DNA from: DASSHC01 sp035693105
GTDB lineage: Bacteria; Chloroflexota; Chloroflexia; Thermomicrobiales; Thermomicrobiaceae
Reading direction: 5' to 3'
DNA: 6,596 nucleotides
Assembly (NCBI GenBank): GCA_035693105.1
Contig: DASSHC010000381.1
Span: 1-6,596 of the forward strand
Of this stretch, positions 6,234-6,596 are shown piece after piece. Under the pieces are notes generated by a model. The model was not told the origin of the DNA. It did no database searches and was given only the letters and a program-made list of their open reading frames with translations. Position 1 is the first letter of the stretch, and each line of letters starts with the position of its first letter. Position numbers and translations under genes: made by a program.

Positions 6234-6596
6234 ATGGAGAATCGACAGATCCTACCGGAAGATCAGGTCATCGCTGAACTGCTCTTGCCGGTCGAGCGCA
6301 CCACCATGTGGATGTGGATCGCGTTCATCATCCTGGGCACGATCCTGACCGCGTTCGTGCTGGTGGTGGCCTGGATGTTCTACTGGGGCGTCGGCGTGAC
6401 CGGCCTGAACCGGCCGGACATGTGGGGCTTCATGATCGTCAACTTCGTCTTCTGGATCGGTATCTCCCACGCCGGTGTCATGATCTCCGCCATCCTGCGT
6501 CTGACCCAGGCCGAGTGGCGCCGCCCGGTGACGCGCGCCGCCGAAGTCATGACGATGTTCAGCCTGATGACGGCCATGATCTTCCCCTTCATCCAC
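6234..6596 (+). CDS. actC: NrfD/PsrC-family membrane subunit, ActC-like, 5' part only (121 aa seen)
   Basis: The ATG at 6234 follows GGAGG at 6223-6227 by six bases and lies 31 bases after the previous stop. The frame stays open to the window edge. Visible are a polar start (about 1-24), helix 1 at about 25-52, helix 2 at about 63-88 containing NFVFWIGISHAG with His79, the WRRPVTRAAE motif (95-104) and the start of helix 3 ending FPFIH. These match the ActC group of the family, recalled as W-x-GIxHAG and R-x-A-E. In published ACIII models ActC carries the menaquinol oxidation site and passes electrons to the [3Fe-4S] cluster of ActB. ActC proteins usually run to about 450-490 residues, so roughly three quarters of the gene lies beyond the window. 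Confidence 0.88.
   Translation, partial: MENRQILPEDQVIAELLLPVERTTMWMWIAFIILGTILTAFVLVVAWMFYWGVGVTGLNRPDMWGFMIVNFVFWIGISHAGVMISAILRLTQAEWRRPVTRAAEVMTMFSLMTAMIFPFIH

Noticed and set aside
5249..6235. Minus-strand open frame of 328 codons opposite the ActF-like gene
   Set aside because: Its composition is rich in Asp, Glu, His and Gln with no recognisable domain, and it mirrors a membrane protein gene on the other strand.
1..6596. CRISPR arrays, tRNA or rRNA genes, insertion sequences or transposases
   Set aside because: I saw no regularly spaced repeats, no tRNA or rRNA-like sequence and no transposase coding sequence. The cloverleaf-like element at 75-198 is too long, and its stems are wrong, for a tRNA.

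Overview
The window carries most of an operon for an alternative complex III (ACIII, Act) type membrane complex. ACIII is the quinol:electron-acceptor oxidoreductase that replaces cytochrome bc1 in many bacteria. The DNA is very GC-rich, with G or C at almost every third codon position. The Act-type genes, the high GC and the CTCTCCC/GGGAGAG hairpins between genes suggest a Chloroflexota bacterium, perhaps near Thermomicrobia/Sphaerobacter. That placement is an inference from style and gene content, not a match I could run.

Layout. Bases 1-42 are the last 13 codons and stop of a rightward gene whose tail looks like a short-chain dehydrogenase. Bases 43-206 lie between convergent genes and hold a striking nested palindrome (75-198) that can fold as a cloverleaf. 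A leftward gene (590-207) encodes a 127-residue protein I do not recognise. Bases 591-827 separate this gene from the rightward operon. They contain a 13-bp palindrome, a promoter candidate with a perfect TTGACA box, an imperfect direct repeat and two small leader hairpins.

The operon runs rightward from 828 to the window end with short gaps and mostly clear Shine-Dalgarno sites. In order it encodes: a 101-residue two-helix membrane protein of unknown function; a membrane-anchored pentaheme cytochrome c (ActA-like); a Tat-exported molybdopterin-oxidoreductase-like protein that has lost its cofactor cysteines (ActB1-like); a four-cluster iron-sulfur protein (ActB2-like); a ten-helix NrfD-family protein of ActF type; and the first 121 residues of a second NrfD-family protein of ActC type, cut by the window edge.

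How they would work together (family knowledge plus inference): quinol is oxidised at the NrfD-type membrane subunit ActC. Electrons pass through the [3Fe-4S] and [4Fe-4S] clusters of the ActB2 part to the five hemes of ActA, then to a soluble or bound cytochrome and an oxidase. The ActB1 part is a structural relic of a molybdenum enzyme. The locus is unusual because ActB is encoded as two proteins, as in the related Qrc menaquinone reductase, while two NrfD proteins are present, as in ACIII. ActD, ActE and oxidase genes would be expected downstream but are not visible.
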